A DNA stretch of 64,000 nt from Chitinophagaceae bacterium (GTDB lineage: Bacteria; Bacteroidota; Bacteroidia; Chitinophagales; Chitinophagaceae). A program made the position numbers and the translations under genes. The notes under the pieces are model-generated. The model had not been told where the DNA came from, ran no database searches, and saw only the letters and a program-made list of their open reading frames with translations. Below are positions 34,754-43,421 of the stretch, in pieces. The stretch covers positions 43,592 through 107,591 of the forward strand of contig JAFKGR010000015.1 in the NCBI GenBank assembly GCA_017307735.1, in the 5' to 3' direction. Within the stretch, counting starts at the first letter, position 1. Each line of letters begins with the position of its first letter.

Positions 34754-36058
34754 TTAATTCCTTTGAATTTCTGCACCCAGGGATCTCAGCCGTTCATCAA
34801 AGTTTTCATACCCCCGGTCAATCTGTTCAATATTTTGAATGGTACTTTCTCCCTCCGCACTAAGTGCTGCAATGAGCAAGGCAACGCCCGCACGGATATC
34901 CGGGCTTGTCATGGATATGCCGTGAAGCGGGGCTTTTCTTTCAAGTCCGACAACCACAGCACGGTGCGGATCGCAGAGCACAATTCTTGCTCCCATTTCA
35001 ATCACTTTATCTACAAAGAATAAGCGGCTTTCAAACATTTTCTGATGGATCAGCACACTTCCTTTTGCCTGTGTAGCCACCACCAGAAGCACACTTAGCA
35101 AATCAGGGGTAAGGCCCGGCCAGGGGTGGTCATAGAGCGTAAGCATGGAGTTGTCGATATAGCTTTCGATCTCATACAATGGTTGGCAGGGAATGTGTAT
35201 GTCGTCATCATGTAACTCCATTTTAATTCCGAGTTGGGAAAATCGTTCCGGAATTACTCCCAGATATTTTATTCCTGCATTTTTGATGGTAATATCACTT
35301 TGTGTCATTGCAGCAAGCCCGATAAATGATCCCACTTCGATCATATCGGGAAGTATCGTATGGGTTGTTCCATGCAAAGAATTCACTCCTTCGATCCGCA
35401 ATAAATTGCTGCCGACTCCGGAAATTTTTGCTCCCATATTTTGCAGCATCCTGCAAAGTTGTTGTATGTAAGGTTCGCAGGCTGCATTATAAATGGTGGT
35501 GGTTCCTTCTGCTAAAACCGCGGCCATCACAAGGTTGGCTGTACCGGTGACACTCGGTTCATCAAGAACCATGTATTTTCCTTTCAGCCCGTCTGTATGA
35601 AGGTGGAAAAAACTGGCGTCACTTTCGAAATCAAACCGGACTCCCAGTTTTTGAAATCCCGCCAAATGTGTATCCAGCCGCCGATGCCCAATTTTATCGC
35701 CACCGGGTTTCGGAATATATGCTTTATGAAATCTTGCAAGAAGAGGCCCCGCCATTAAAACGCTTCCCCGCAACCGCCCTGCTTTTTTTCTGAACTCCTG
35801 GGAAGTCAGATAATCAAGATTTATATCTTTTGCCTGAAAAGTGTAGGAATGTGGTTTCAGCGTTTTGACAGATACCCCCAGGTCTTTCAGTAATTCCATC
35901 TGAAGATTTACGTCTGTAATATCCGGGATATTATGAATGGCAATTTCTTCCGAAGTCAGTAGTATGGCTGAGATTACCTGAAGCGCTTCATTCTTTGCTC
36001 CCTGGGGTTCTATTTCCCCTTTTAACTTCTTTCCGCCAGTTACTATAAAACTGCCCAT
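34754..36058 (-). CDS. murA: UDP-N-acetylglucosamine 1-carboxyvinyltransferase, Asp variant
   Basis: First committed step of peptidoglycan synthesis: transfer of enolpyruvate from PEP to UDP-GlcNAc. The 434-residue protein has the inside-out alpha/beta repeats of EPT synthases, with KNEALQVISA near the N-terminus, RGSVLMAGPLLARF and the catalytic loop KPGGDKIGHRRLDTH. The loop residue that is Cys115 in E. coli (GGCxIG) is Asp121 here. Cys-to-Asp enzymes are active but not alkylated by fosfomycin, as known for mycobacteria and chlamydiae, so intrinsic resistance at the target is expected. It is co-transcribed with gmk; a terminator separates it from the DUF4290 gene upstream. Confidence 0.95.
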   Translation of the reverse strand: MGSFIVTGGKKLKGEIEPQGAKNEALQVISAILLTSEEIAIHNIPDITDVNLQMELLKDLGVSVKTLKPHSYTFQAKDINLDYLTSQEFRKKAGRLRGSVLMAGPLLARFHKAYIPKPGGDKIGHRRLDTHLAGFQKLGVRFDFESDASFFHLHTDGLKGKYMVLDEPSVTGTANLVMAAVLAEGTTTIYNAACEPYIQQLCRMLQNMGAKISGVGSNLLRIEGVNSLHGTTHTILPDMIEVGSFIGLAAMTQSDITIKNAGIKYLGVIPERFSQLGIKMELHDDDIHIPCQPLYEIESYIDNSMLTLYDHPWPGLTPDLLSVLLVVATQAKGSVLIHQKMFESRLFFVDKVIEMGARIVLCDPHRAVVVGLERKAPLHGISMTSPDIRAGVALLIAALSAEGESTIQNIEQIDRGYENFDERLRSLGAEIQRN

Positions 36059-36075
36059 ATTGTAGGAATCAATAT

Positions 36076-36101
36076 TAAAAACCCTGGTTCATGCCAGGGT
36101 T
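36076..36101 (-). terminator. Rho-independent terminator after the DUF4290 gene
   Basis: AACCCTGG (36080-36087) pairs with CCAGGGTT (36094-36101). On the minus strand the stem runs into TTTTTAATA. It lies between the DUF4290 stop and the murA start. Confidence 0.75.
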
Positions 36102-36126
36102 AAATTTATTAATCTGAATTCAATTA

Positions 36127-36804
36127 TTAATACTTTCTCTTTCCCCCAAACTTTCTGCCTCTGCCACCTCTGTCACCTCTGTTATTTCTTGAATAACTTT
36201 TCCTGCTTTTTCCAATATTGCTTACAAAATCTTCCCTGTTGATGGGATTGCGGTGCCTGATGAATGGTTTGTTGTCAAACTCAAGCTGCCCATTGGTAAG
36301 AGCTGAAAGTTCAGCCTGGATGCTGTCATCATGTACCAATTCTTTGTGCCAGTTGCTGTAGGTAAGTTTCATGTAATAGGCAATGGTATTGGCCAGTCCC
36401 TGCTTTTTGTCGGGGTCTTCTTCTTTCATTGCTTTATCAATGAGAGATTCCAGGTTCTTTCCCAGATGATTGTATTTGGGATATTTTTTAGGATAGGGTA
36501 GAATTGCAGGCTTCTCATTGTAGGTTTCTCTTTCAGGTTTGGGATAAGGACTATCCACATCAAGCTTAAAATCACTTATGATATATAGGTGGTCCCACAG
36601 CTTGTGTTTGTAATCTTCCACCTGTTTCAGAGAAGGATTCAAAAATCCCATCAGTTCTACAATTGCATGGGCGTCTTTGGTGCGTTTTTCACGGTCTTCA
36701 ATAGTCAGTATATAATCTACCATTTTCTGAATATGTCGTCCATATTCACGAATAATCAAATGATTTCTGGTAGTATTATACTCCATAGAGTCAAAATTTA
36801 TCAT
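36127..36804 (-). CDS. DUF4290 family protein
   Basis: A 225-residue protein found mainly in Bacteroidota. The N-terminal ~190 residues match DUF4290: EYNTTRNHLIIREYGRHIQKM, MGFLNPSLKQVEDYKHKLWDHLYIISDF (seen in part) and AYYMKLTYSNWHKELVHDD. The last ~25 residues are an Arg/Gly-rich tail (SRNNRGDRGGRGRKFGG), a composition typical of nucleic-acid-binding tails. Function is unknown; RNA or DNA binding is inference from the tail alone. An alternative start is codon 7 (MEYNTT). The gene lies immediately upstream of murA, a common arrangement in this phylum. Confidence 0.88.
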   Translation of the reverse strand: MINFDSMEYNTTRNHLIIREYGRHIQKMVDYILTIEDREKRTKDAHAIVELMGFLNPSLKQVEDYKHKLWDHLYIISDFKLDVDSPYPKPERETYNEKPAILPYPKKYPKYNHLGKNLESLIDKAMKEEDPDKKQGLANTIAYYMKLTYSNWHKELVHDDSIQAELSALTNGQLEFDNKPFIRHRNPINREDFVSNIGKSRKSYSRNNRGDRGGRGRKFGGKRKY

Positions 36805-36883
36805 CGTAGCAAAATTAAGTTTTCTGTTTTAAATCTTGTTTAAATCCCGGATGGTTTCAGAAATATTATCACAATCTTATGGC

Positions 36884-37726
36884 CTATTTGGAAGGAGGGC
36901 AGCGATAGGAGGTCAGGTTAAGCGAAATCCCGACTTCCATTATTGCATAAGAATCTTTTTGTTTGCTGAATCCTCTTTGCCTTCCTTCAATTCCAATTGG
37001 GGTTCCGGTTTCGTACGACCTGTCCTGTAGCAATCCGGCTACATTTTTTCCGCCTGCGGTACTTGGAAATTTATCTATTCCGACATAGGTTTTGCTTACA
37101 TCGTCAATATAATCTGTTGTAGTAAAACGGTATCCGATTTCGCCGAATACATTGACTTTGTCATTGAGTGCATATTTTACTCCGAAACTTATCGGGAAAC
37201 AAACTGCCATTGAACCGTAGGTCTTTCTTCCCTGGTAAAACGTCTGCCCTTCTGTGTGCAGAGGCCTTAAAAAATATTTTTGCCCGTCTAAATAGGTATA
37301 AGGATCATAACTAAAAATACCTACTCCGATAGATACGTAAGGGGTAAAAATATGATCAGGGTCTGTTGGGATAAATTTGAAAAAATTAAAGTCGCCCTGT
37401 ACCGCCAATTCCAAAATACTTGTATTAAAACTCAAATTCCTTCTTTGCTGATATTCGTTGCTGCTGTACCTGTCACTATATCCCAAAAGTGCATAATGAC
37501 CTGAAATTCTGAATCCGATATAGTTGTTTATTTGTTTTCGGAAAAAACCGCCAATTGCCAGTTTGGGCTTGTTGATTTTACCCGTAGTGTTCAGGTCTCC
37601 AAAATAATGGGCAACACCGGCAGAAATTCCAAACTCTGCATCCTGCTGATAAGCATATTGCTCTCCCTGGGACATACCTGAGAAATAGCAAAACAAAACA
37701 GCTATAACAATGAACAATTTTTTCAT
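36884..37726 (-). CDS. DUF6089-type outer membrane beta-barrel protein
   Basis: A 280-residue secreted protein. The signal peptide ends FSGMSQG (about residue 21), and the mature part alternates short hydrophobic strands with turns, as in 8-12-strand outer membrane barrels: AEFGISAGVAHYFGDLN, YIGFRISGHYALLGYSD, TPYVSIGVGIFSYDP, VNVFGEIGYRFTTTDYIDDV. This matches the DUF6089 family, which in Bacteroidota usually sits next to nadK and uppS-bamA. Here it keeps nadK (75 bases upstream) but is detached from uppS-bamA. Exact role unknown. Confidence 0.8.
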   Translation of the reverse strand: MKKLFIVIAVLFCYFSGMSQGEQYAYQQDAEFGISAGVAHYFGDLNTTGKINKPKLAIGGFFRKQINNYIGFRISGHYALLGYSDRYSSNEYQQRRNLSFNTSILELAVQGDFNFFKFIPTDPDHIFTPYVSIGVGIFSYDPYTYLDGQKYFLRPLHTEGQTFYQGRKTYGSMAVCFPISFGVKYALNDKVNVFGEIGYRFTTTDYIDDVSKTYVGIDKFPSTAGGKNVAGLLQDRSYETGTPIGIEGRQRGFSKQKDSYAIMEVGISLNLTSYRCPPSK

Positions 37727-37801
37727 GAGGCGATTAAAAATGCTAAGTAGAATTTTTGCAGTCCCTAAACTTTAGTGAAAAAATGGAGCTAAAAGTACCG
37801 A

Positions 37802-38677
37802 TTAATTTCTTTTATCCAATCCCCAGGACAGTTTATTCCTTAAAGTTTGCAAAAAATTATTTTCACTAAGCCTTACCAGGCTTATATGGAAAGACTCTTT
37901 TTTGATTGCCAGCAATGACTCTATCGGGGCAATTTCCCTGCGGCTGTCCAGAGTGCATTGAAATCCGTCGGTACGCCCCTCCACCTCAAAGGATACCACT
38001 GATTGATCCGGCACTACAATGGGCCGGATGTTCAGGTTATGAGGTGAAACCGGCGTGATAACGAAACTCTTGGACTCGGGAAAGAGAATGGGTCCGTTGC
38101 AACTCAGGGAATATCCGGTGGATCCTGTGGGGGTTGCCACAATGAGGCCATCTGCCCAATAAGTATTCAAAAATTCACCATTCAGATAAGTGTGGATTTT
38201 GATCATCGGCGAAGAATCTTTCTTGTGAATGACAAATTCATTCAGGCCGTATGGCATGCCATTGAAAAGCGGAATATTGGCGTCCAGGTGAATTAATGTT
38301 CGCCTGTCAATCACAAATGTGTGTTGCAATAAAGCCTTGATGATTTCACTGATTTGATTGTGGCTGATGTTGGCGAGAAAACCCAATCTTCCGTAATTAA
38401 CACCAATAATAGGTATATCCCTGTTGGCAGCAAAGGTGACTGCATCCAACAAAGTACCATCTCCACCGAGGCTGATGATATAATCAATATTCTCTAAATC
38501 ATCCGGCTTGTTGAAAGTGCTGATAGTGTGCTGATACGATAATGAACAATAAAACTGGTTAAAAAAGTCCTGATATATTACAGGTTTAATATTATTATTA
38601 GAGAATTCCTGCAGGATTAATTTGATTCCTTCCAATTGATCAGATCCCAAACCCCGGCTATAAACAGCAATTCGCAT
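37802..38677 (-). CDS. nadK: NAD kinase
   Basis: Phosphorylates NAD to NADP using ATP. The 291-residue protein has the diagnostic GGDGT at residues 71-75 (IISLGGDGTLLDAV), GRLGFLANI, the NE/D motif GLNEFVIHK, and the glycine-rich ADGLIVATPTGSTGYSLSCNGPI loop (seen in part). Length is normal. A TACCTTTG -7 box sits 21 bases upstream of its start, back to back with the box of the pterin genes on the other strand. Confidence 0.95.
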   Translation of the reverse strand: MRIAVYSRGLGSDQLEGIKLILQEFSNNNIKPVIYQDFFNQFYCSLSYQHTISTFNKPDDLENIDYIISLGGDGTLLDAVTFAANRDIPIIGVNYGRLGFLANISHNQISEIIKALLQHTFVIDRRTLIHLDANIPLFNGMPYGLNEFVIHKKDSSPMIKIHTYLNGEFLNTYWADGLIVATPTGSTGYSLSCNGPILFPESKSFVITPVSPHNLNIRPIVVPDQSVVSFEVEGRTDGFQCTLDSRREIAPIESLLAIKKESFHISLVRLSENNFLQTLRNKLSWGLDKRN

Positions 38678-38697
38678 TTTTAGAGAATAGATTTCGC

Positions 38698-38705
38698 CAA
38701 AGGTA
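38698..38705 (-). promoter_or_regulatory. -7 promoter box before nadK
   Basis: Minus-strand TACCTTTG, a TAnnTTTG match, 21 bases before the nadK start. It forms a divergent pair with the box at 38771. Confidence 0.45.
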
Positions 38706-38770
38706 CTATTATCATTATAGATGGTGCCGGTTCACACCCCTGGCGGGAATAAGGAATGCCATCATTCGAC

Positions 38771-38778
38771 TACCTTTG
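38771..38778 (+). promoter_or_regulatory. -7 promoter box before the PTPS-folE genes
   Basis: TACCTTTG followed by CC, 18 bases before the first PTPS ATG; same sequence and spacing as the tesB box. No TTG is visible at -33. Confidence 0.45.
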
Positions 38779-38795
38779 CCGAAACTTGAAGAAAA

Positions 38796-39206
38796 ATGGT
38801 ATATCTCACGCGCATTGAACACTTCAATGCGGCACATAAATTATTCAATCCTGATTGGTCGAAGGAAAAAAATGAAGCAATTTTTGGAGGTTGTGCCAAC
38901 GAAAACTGGCATGGACACAATTATGAATTGTGGGTAACCATCAAGGGAAAACCTGATGCAAGCACGGGTTACTCAATCGATGCACGGGTACTCAGTAAAT
39001 TGGTAAAAGAAGTTGTTTTGGATAAAGTGGATCATCACAACCTGAATATTGACGTGGATTTTATGAAAGGGAAAATGACTACAGTGGAGAATCTTGCGAT
39101 GAGTATTTGGGAACAATTGCGGGGCGGATTACCTTCTGGTGTCAGTCTTCACCGCATCCGGCTGTATGAAACACCCCGTATTTTTGTAGAATATTTTGGA
39201 GAATAA
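38796..39206 (+). CDS. 6-pyruvoyl-tetrahydropterin synthase family protein (first copy)
   Basis: A 136-residue T-fold enzyme of the PTPS/QueD family. Zn-binding histidines are visible in HFNAAHKL and the WHGHNYE motif; the catalytic Cys is in FGGCANENWHGH; the Asp-His pair is in KVDHHNLNIDV; and the pterin-anchoring Glu is in RLYETPRIFVEY. The chemistry would be conversion of 7,8-dihydroneopterin triphosphate to 6-pyruvoyltetrahydropterin or 6-carboxytetrahydropterin. The next gene is a paralogue (6 bases away) and then folE, which makes the substrate, so all three probably form one operon. Confidence 0.88.
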   Translation: MVYLTRIEHFNAAHKLFNPDWSKEKNEAIFGGCANENWHGHNYELWVTIKGKPDASTGYSIDARVLSKLVKEVVLDKVDHHNLNIDVDFMKGKMTTVENLAMSIWEQLRGGLPSGVSLHRIRLYETPRIFVEYFGE

Positions 39207-39212
39207 ATAAAA

Positions 39213-39635
39213 ATGGACATGGAAAATAAGAAGGTGGCAGTTTTCAGAAAGGAACATTTTTGCGCTGCACATCGTCTGCATAATGACGCGTGGGATGAGC
39301 AGAAAAATTTTGCAGTTTTTGGCAAATGCAACAATCCAAACTATCACGGGCACAACTATGAACTGATTGTAAAACTGATCGGCATTCCTGATAAGGATAC
39401 TGGTTTTGTAGCAGATTTGAAAAAATTAGGTGAATTGATCAGGGAAAAGGTGATCAGGAGATTCGACCATAAAAATCTCAACCTCGACGTCGAAGAATTC
39501 AGAGAAAAAAATCCAACTGTAGAAAATATTACTATTGTAATTTATAATCTGCTAAAAGATTACATCGAACCTGACAGGGAATTGGTAGTCAGGCTGTATG
39601 AAACTGAAAAAAATTTTGCGGAATATCCCGCTTGA
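39213..39635 (+). CDS. 6-pyruvoyl-tetrahydropterin synthase family protein (second copy)
   Basis: A 140-residue paralogue of the preceding gene with the same T-fold and a complete active site: HFCAAHRL, FGKCNNPNYHGHNYE (almost the animal PTPS motif), RRFDHKNLNLDV and RLYETEKNFAEY. The segment DKDTGFVADLKKLGELI is the conserved ATG/DLK region. The close resemblance to eukaryotic PTPS suggests biopterin-type rather than queuosine-type activity for at least one copy, but that is inference. A second ATG two codons in is equally plausible. folE follows by 21 bases. Confidence 0.88.
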   Translation: MDMENKKVAVFRKEHFCAAHRLHNDAWDEQKNFAVFGKCNNPNYHGHNYELIVKLIGIPDKDTGFVADLKKLGELIREKVIRRFDHKNLNLDVEEFREKNPTVENITIVIYNLLKDYIEPDRELVVRLYETEKNFAEYPA

Positions 39636-39656
39636 ACTAAACCTTCAAAATAAATA

Positions 39657-40262
39657 ATGGCATACAAAAAGACAGAAGAATTCGATGATGAAACCACATC
39701 ATCGCTGATGCAGAATTATGAATCCGTTTTAAAACTGATAGGAGAAGACCCAACAAGGGAAGGGTTGCTCAAAACTCCCAAAAGGATTGCAAAATGGATG
39801 CAATTTGCTACCAAAGGTTATGAAATGGATGCAAGTGAAATTTTAAACTCTGCCAAATTTCACGACACCATCAGTGAAATGGTGATAGTAAAAAATATTG
39901 AATTGTATAGCCTGTGCGAACATCACATGTTGCCTTTTTTCGGGAAGGCGCATATTGCCTACATTCCCAATGGATGGGTAACAGGCCTGAGTAAAATTGC
40001 ACGGACAGTGGATGTATTTGCCCGCAGGTTGCAAATTCAGGAAAGGTTGACTCATCAGATTTTAAATGCAATCAAAGATTCATTGAATCCGCTGGGAGTG
40101 GCTGTGGTGATTGAAGCTGAACATTTGTGTATGATGATGCGCGGCATTCAGAAACAAAACTGTGTGACGACTACCTCAGCATTTACCGGTGAATTTGAAA
40201 AACAGAGCACCAGAAATGAATTTATCAACCTTATTCAATCAGATTTAATCAAGAGAAGATAA
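39657..40262 (+). CDS. folE: GTP cyclohydrolase I
   Basis: Converts GTP to 7,8-dihydroneopterin triphosphate, precursor of folate, tetrahydrobiopterin and queuosine. The 201-residue protein has [19 protein letters not shown] at 30-48, the Zn-binding Cys-His in [42 protein letters not shown] (in part), and the second Zn Cys in [17 protein letters not shown]-terminal TSAFTGEFE is standard. It sits directly after two PTPS genes that use its product, which supports a pterin pathway operon. fabD begins 3 bases later. Confidence 0.95.
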   Translation: MAYKKTEEFDDETTSSLMQNYESVLKLIGEDPTREGLLKTPKRIAKWMQFATKGYEMDASEILNSAKFHDTISEMVIVKNIELYSLCEHHMLPFFGKAHIAYIPNGWVTGLSKIARTVDVFARRLQIQERLTHQILNAIKDSLNPLGVAVVIEAEHLCMMMRGIQKQNCVTTTSAFTGEFEKQSTRNEFINLIQSDLIKRR

Positions 40263-40265
40263 AAT

Positions 40266-41144
40266 ATGGCGCACGCTTTTGTATTTCCCGGACAGGGAAC
40301 ACAGTTTTCAGGAATGGGTAAACATCTTTACGATGAGAATGCCACAGCAAAAGAATTATTTGAAAAAGCCAATGATGTTTTGGGTTTCAGAATTTCTGAT
40401 ATCATGTTTTCAGGTACCGCCGAAGAATTGAAAGAAACAAAGGTGACACAACCTGCTATTTTTCTTCATTCTGTAATTGCTTTTAAAGTTTTGGCAACAG
40501 CCATGCCTGAAATGGTTGCCGGACATTCCCTCGGAGAATTTTCAGCTCTTGTTGCAAATGAAGTGCTTGATTTTGAAGACGCCTTGAAACTGGTAAAAGT
40601 GAGGGCAACTGCGATGCAGGCTGCATGTGAAAAAAATCCATCAACCATGTCGGCTGTTCTCGGTTTGGATAATGAAACGGTTGAAAAAGTATGTGCATCT
40701 GTGGACGGTGTTGTCGTTGCTGCCAACTATAATTGCCCCGGGCAAATAGTGATATCAGGAACAAATCCGGCAGTTGAACGGGCAAATATTTTATTGAAAG
40801 AAGCAGGTGCAAAGAGGACAGTTCTCCTTCCCGTAGGCGGAGCTTTTCACTCACCTTTGATGCAACCGGCAAAAGAAGAATTGGAAGGAGCCATTCGCAA
40901 CACTCATTTCAAAAAGGGAATTTGCGCAGTATATCAAAATGTAGTGGCACAGCCTGTAACTAATCCTGAAGATATTCAGGAAAACCTCATCAGTCAGTTG
41001 ACCGGGCCGGTAAAATGGTCTCAATCGGTTCAGCAAATGATTGCAGATGGAGCAAATCGTTTTACCGAATGCGGCCCGGGAAAAGTTCTTCAGGGATTGA
41101 TATTGAAAATAAATAAGGAAGTAACTACTGACGGTATTGGTTAA
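40266..41144 (+). CDS. fabD: Malonyl-CoA:ACP transacylase
   Basis: Loads malonyl groups onto acyl carrier protein for fatty acid synthesis. The 292-residue protein begins with the VFPGQGTQFSGMG oxyanion loop, has nucleophile Ser88 in GHSLGEFSAL, catalytic His in GGAFHSPLM and the late QLTGPVKWSQSVQQM and ECGPGKVLQGL motifs. Only 3 bases separate it from folE, so it is probably read through from the pterin genes, although the pathways are unrelated. Confidence 0.95.
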   Translation: MAHAFVFPGQGTQFSGMGKHLYDENATAKELFEKANDVLGFRISDIMFSGTAEELKETKVTQPAIFLHSVIAFKVLATAMPEMVAGHSLGEFSALVANEVLDFEDALKLVKVRATAMQAACEKNPSTMSAVLGLDNETVEKVCASVDGVVVAANYNCPGQIVISGTNPAVERANILLKEAGAKRTVLLPVGGAFHSPLMQPAKEELEGAIRNTHFKKGICAVYQNVVAQPVTNPEDIQENLISQLTGPVKWSQSVQQMIADGANRFTECGPGKVLQGLILKINKEVTTDGIG

Positions 41145-41207
41145 ATTCAGGTTTATTATTTCCCGGTTTTAATTTTTTTAATAGCTAACTTTCAGAAAAG
41201 AAATTAT

Positions 41208-43313
41208 ATGAGAGCTGCTATCATTATTTTTTCATTTGTAATTATGACGAATGTTTGTTTTTCACAAATAAAATATCCTGATGCACGCAAAGTGGATCAG
41301 AAAGATGACTATTTCGGTACCATTGTTCCGGATCCATATCGTTGGCTGGAAGATGACAACAGCACTGAAACAAAGCAATGGGTCAATGAAGAAAACTATA
41401 TTACCGAAAATTATTTATCTAAAATTCCATTCAGGAACCAGATAAAGGATTCATTGGAAAAATATTTCAATTATCCACGTTATGGCGCTCCGTTTAAGCG
41501 TGGCGAATTCTATTATTTCTACAAAAATGACGGATTGCAAAATCAAAGTATTTTGTATCGCCAAAAAGGATTGGATGGTAAAGCTGATGTTTTTCTGGAT
41601 CCAAACAAACTTAGCAAAGATGGAACGGCTGCAGTGGGTAGCATCTCTTTCAGCAAAGGATCAGGATACATGGCCTATCTCGTAGCCCAATCGGGAAGTG
41701 ACTGGCAGGTAGCTGAGTTGATGGATGTCAGGGATGGAAAACGGCTGGAAGATAAAATTGATTTTATCAAATTCAGTGAACTTTCATGGAAAGGAGATGA
41801 AGGTTTTTATTACAGCCGTTACCCGGTGCCGGATGAAAAAGAAAAATTGACAGGCCAGAACAGGTTTCACAAAGTATATTTTCATAAGATAGGGACGCCA
41901 CAGAGTAAAGATGAATTGATTTATGAAGACAATAATCATCCCATGCGGATAGTAAGTGCGGGAGTTACCGAAGATGGAAGATTTCTTATGCTTTCTATTT
42001 CTGAAGGGACAAGCGGTTCAGAACTTTTGGTGAAAGATTTAAAAAATAATCAGAAGGATTTTACACTTTTGATAAAAGGATTTTCCGGTGAAAACAGTTT
42101 TGTGGATAATGACGGAGATAAAATTATTGTGCGAACAAATCAGGATGCACCCAATTACAGATTGGTTTTAATAGATCCGGCACATCCCGATAAGTCCCAT
42201 TGGAAAACCATCGTTCCGGAACAAACTGAAATGTTGGAAAATGCGGGAACAGGTGGAGGAAAATTATTTCTGACTTATCTGAAAGATGCTTCCTCAAGAA
42301 TTTATCAGGCTTCATACGATGGCAGTATTGAACACGCAATTGAATTGCCCGGAATCGGTTCTGCAATTGGGTTTGACGCAAAACGCGGCGACAAAGAAAT
42401 TTTTTATATTTTTTCCTCTTACAACTATCCTGTTACTATTTTGAGATATGATATTGCGACAGGTAAAAGTACCTTGTACCGGAAGAGTGATTTAAAACTC
42501 AGAACCGATAATCTGGAAGTAAAACAATTGTTTTTTACAAGTAAAGATGGTACACGCGTACCCATGTTTGTCACTTATAAAAAAGGAATGAAACCCGATG
42601 GGAATAATCCTGTGTTACTTTATGGCTATGGAGGATTTAATATTGCACTGACACCCTCATTTTCGGTTTCCAATGCTTTTTTTGTTCAGAAGGGTGGAGT
42701 ATATGCGGTTGTGAATTTGCGCGGAGGAAATGAGTATGGAGAAGCGTGGCACAAAGCAGGGATGCTTCAAAATAAACAACATGTTTTTGATGATATGATA
42801 TCTGCCGCTGAATTTTTGGTGAAAGAAAATTATACCAATCCTCAGAAACTGGCTTTAAGGGGCGCAAGCAATGGTGGTTTACTGGCAGGTGCAGTTATGA
42901 CGCAGAGGCCTGACCTTTTTAAAGTGGCAATACCCCAGGTTGGCGTCATGGATATGCTGCGTTATCATAAATTCACAATTGGTTGGGCATGGGCAACAGA
43001 ATATGGAAGGAGCGACAATGAAGTTGATTTTAAAAATTTATATAGTTATTCTCCTCTTCATAATCTGGAAAAAGGAGTATCCTATCCTGCAACTTTGGTC
43101 ACCACTGCCGATCATGATGACCGCGTTGTGCCGGCACACAGTTTTAAATTTGCGGCTACTCTCCAGGCCGACAATGCGGGTTCAAATCCTGTGCTCATAA
43201 GGGTTGAAACCAAAGCCGGGCATGGAGCGGGTAAACCTGTCACCAAACAAATTGACGAAGAAACCGACATCTGGAGTTTTGTGATGTACAACCTCGGGAT
43301 GCAGATACATTGA
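41208..43313 (+). CDS. Secreted prolyl oligopeptidase (S9A)
   Basis: A 701-residue serine peptidase that cleaves short peptides after proline. The signal peptide ends TNVCFS (about residue 19), so it is periplasmic or secreted. The N-terminal segment PDARKVDQKDDYFGTIVPDPYRWLED (in part) and a seven-blade propeller (about 80-430) precede the alpha/beta-hydrolase domain. The nucleophile is Ser554 in RGASNGGLLAG, the acid lies in DHDDRVVPAHSFKFA (starting at 635), and the His is in TKAGHGAGKP. The length matches bacterial POPs. A bidirectional terminator follows. Confidence 0.93.
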   Translation: MRAAIIIFSFVIMTNVCFSQIKYPDARKVDQKDDYFGTIVPDPYRWLEDDNSTETKQWVNEENYITENYLSKIPFRNQIKDSLEKYFNYPRYGAPFKRGEFYYFYKNDGLQNQSILYRQKGLDGKADVFLDPNKLSKDGTAAVGSISFSKGSGYMAYLVAQSGSDWQVAELMDVRDGKRLEDKIDFIKFSELSWKGDEGFYYSRYPVPDEKEKLTGQNRFHKVYFHKIGTPQSKDELIYEDNNHPMRIVSAGVTEDGRFLMLSISEGTSGSELLVKDLKNNQKDFTLLIKGFSGENSFVDNDGDKIIVRTNQDAPNYRLVLIDPAHPDKSHWKTIVPEQTEMLENAGTGGGKLFLTYLKDASSRIYQASYDGSIEHAIELPGIGSAIGFDAKRGDKEIFYIFSSYNYPVTILRYDIATGKSTLYRKSDLKLRTDNLEVKQLFFTSKDGTRVPMFVTYKKGMKPDGNNPVLLYGYGGFNIALTPSFSVSNAFFVQKGGVYAVVNLRGGNEYGEAWHKAGMLQNKQHVFDDMISAAEFLVKENYTNPQKLALRGASNGGLLAGAVMTQRPDLFKVAIPQVGVMDMLRYHKFTIGWAWATEYGRSDNEVDFKNLYSYSPLHNLEKGVSYPATLVTTADHDDRVVPAHSFKFAATLQADNAGSNPVLIRVETKAGHGAGKPVTKQIDEETDIWSFVMYNLGMQIH

Positions 43314-43339
43314 AAATAGCAGCATCCGGAACTAAAATA

Positions 43340-43365
43340 AAACCCCGTCAAAATGAGCGGGGTTT
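43340..43365. terminator. Bidirectional terminator between convergent genes
   Basis: AAACCCCG (43340-43347) pairs with CGGGGTTT (43358-43365). It sits between the peptidase gene (plus) and the Spy-like gene (minus). The T-run is better on the minus strand (TTTTATTTTAG). Confidence 0.75.
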
Positions 43366-43421
43366 CGCATTCTTGTGGGTAATTGATTGGTTTTTCTTAG
43401 CGAGTTTTAAAGGAGGTGAAA

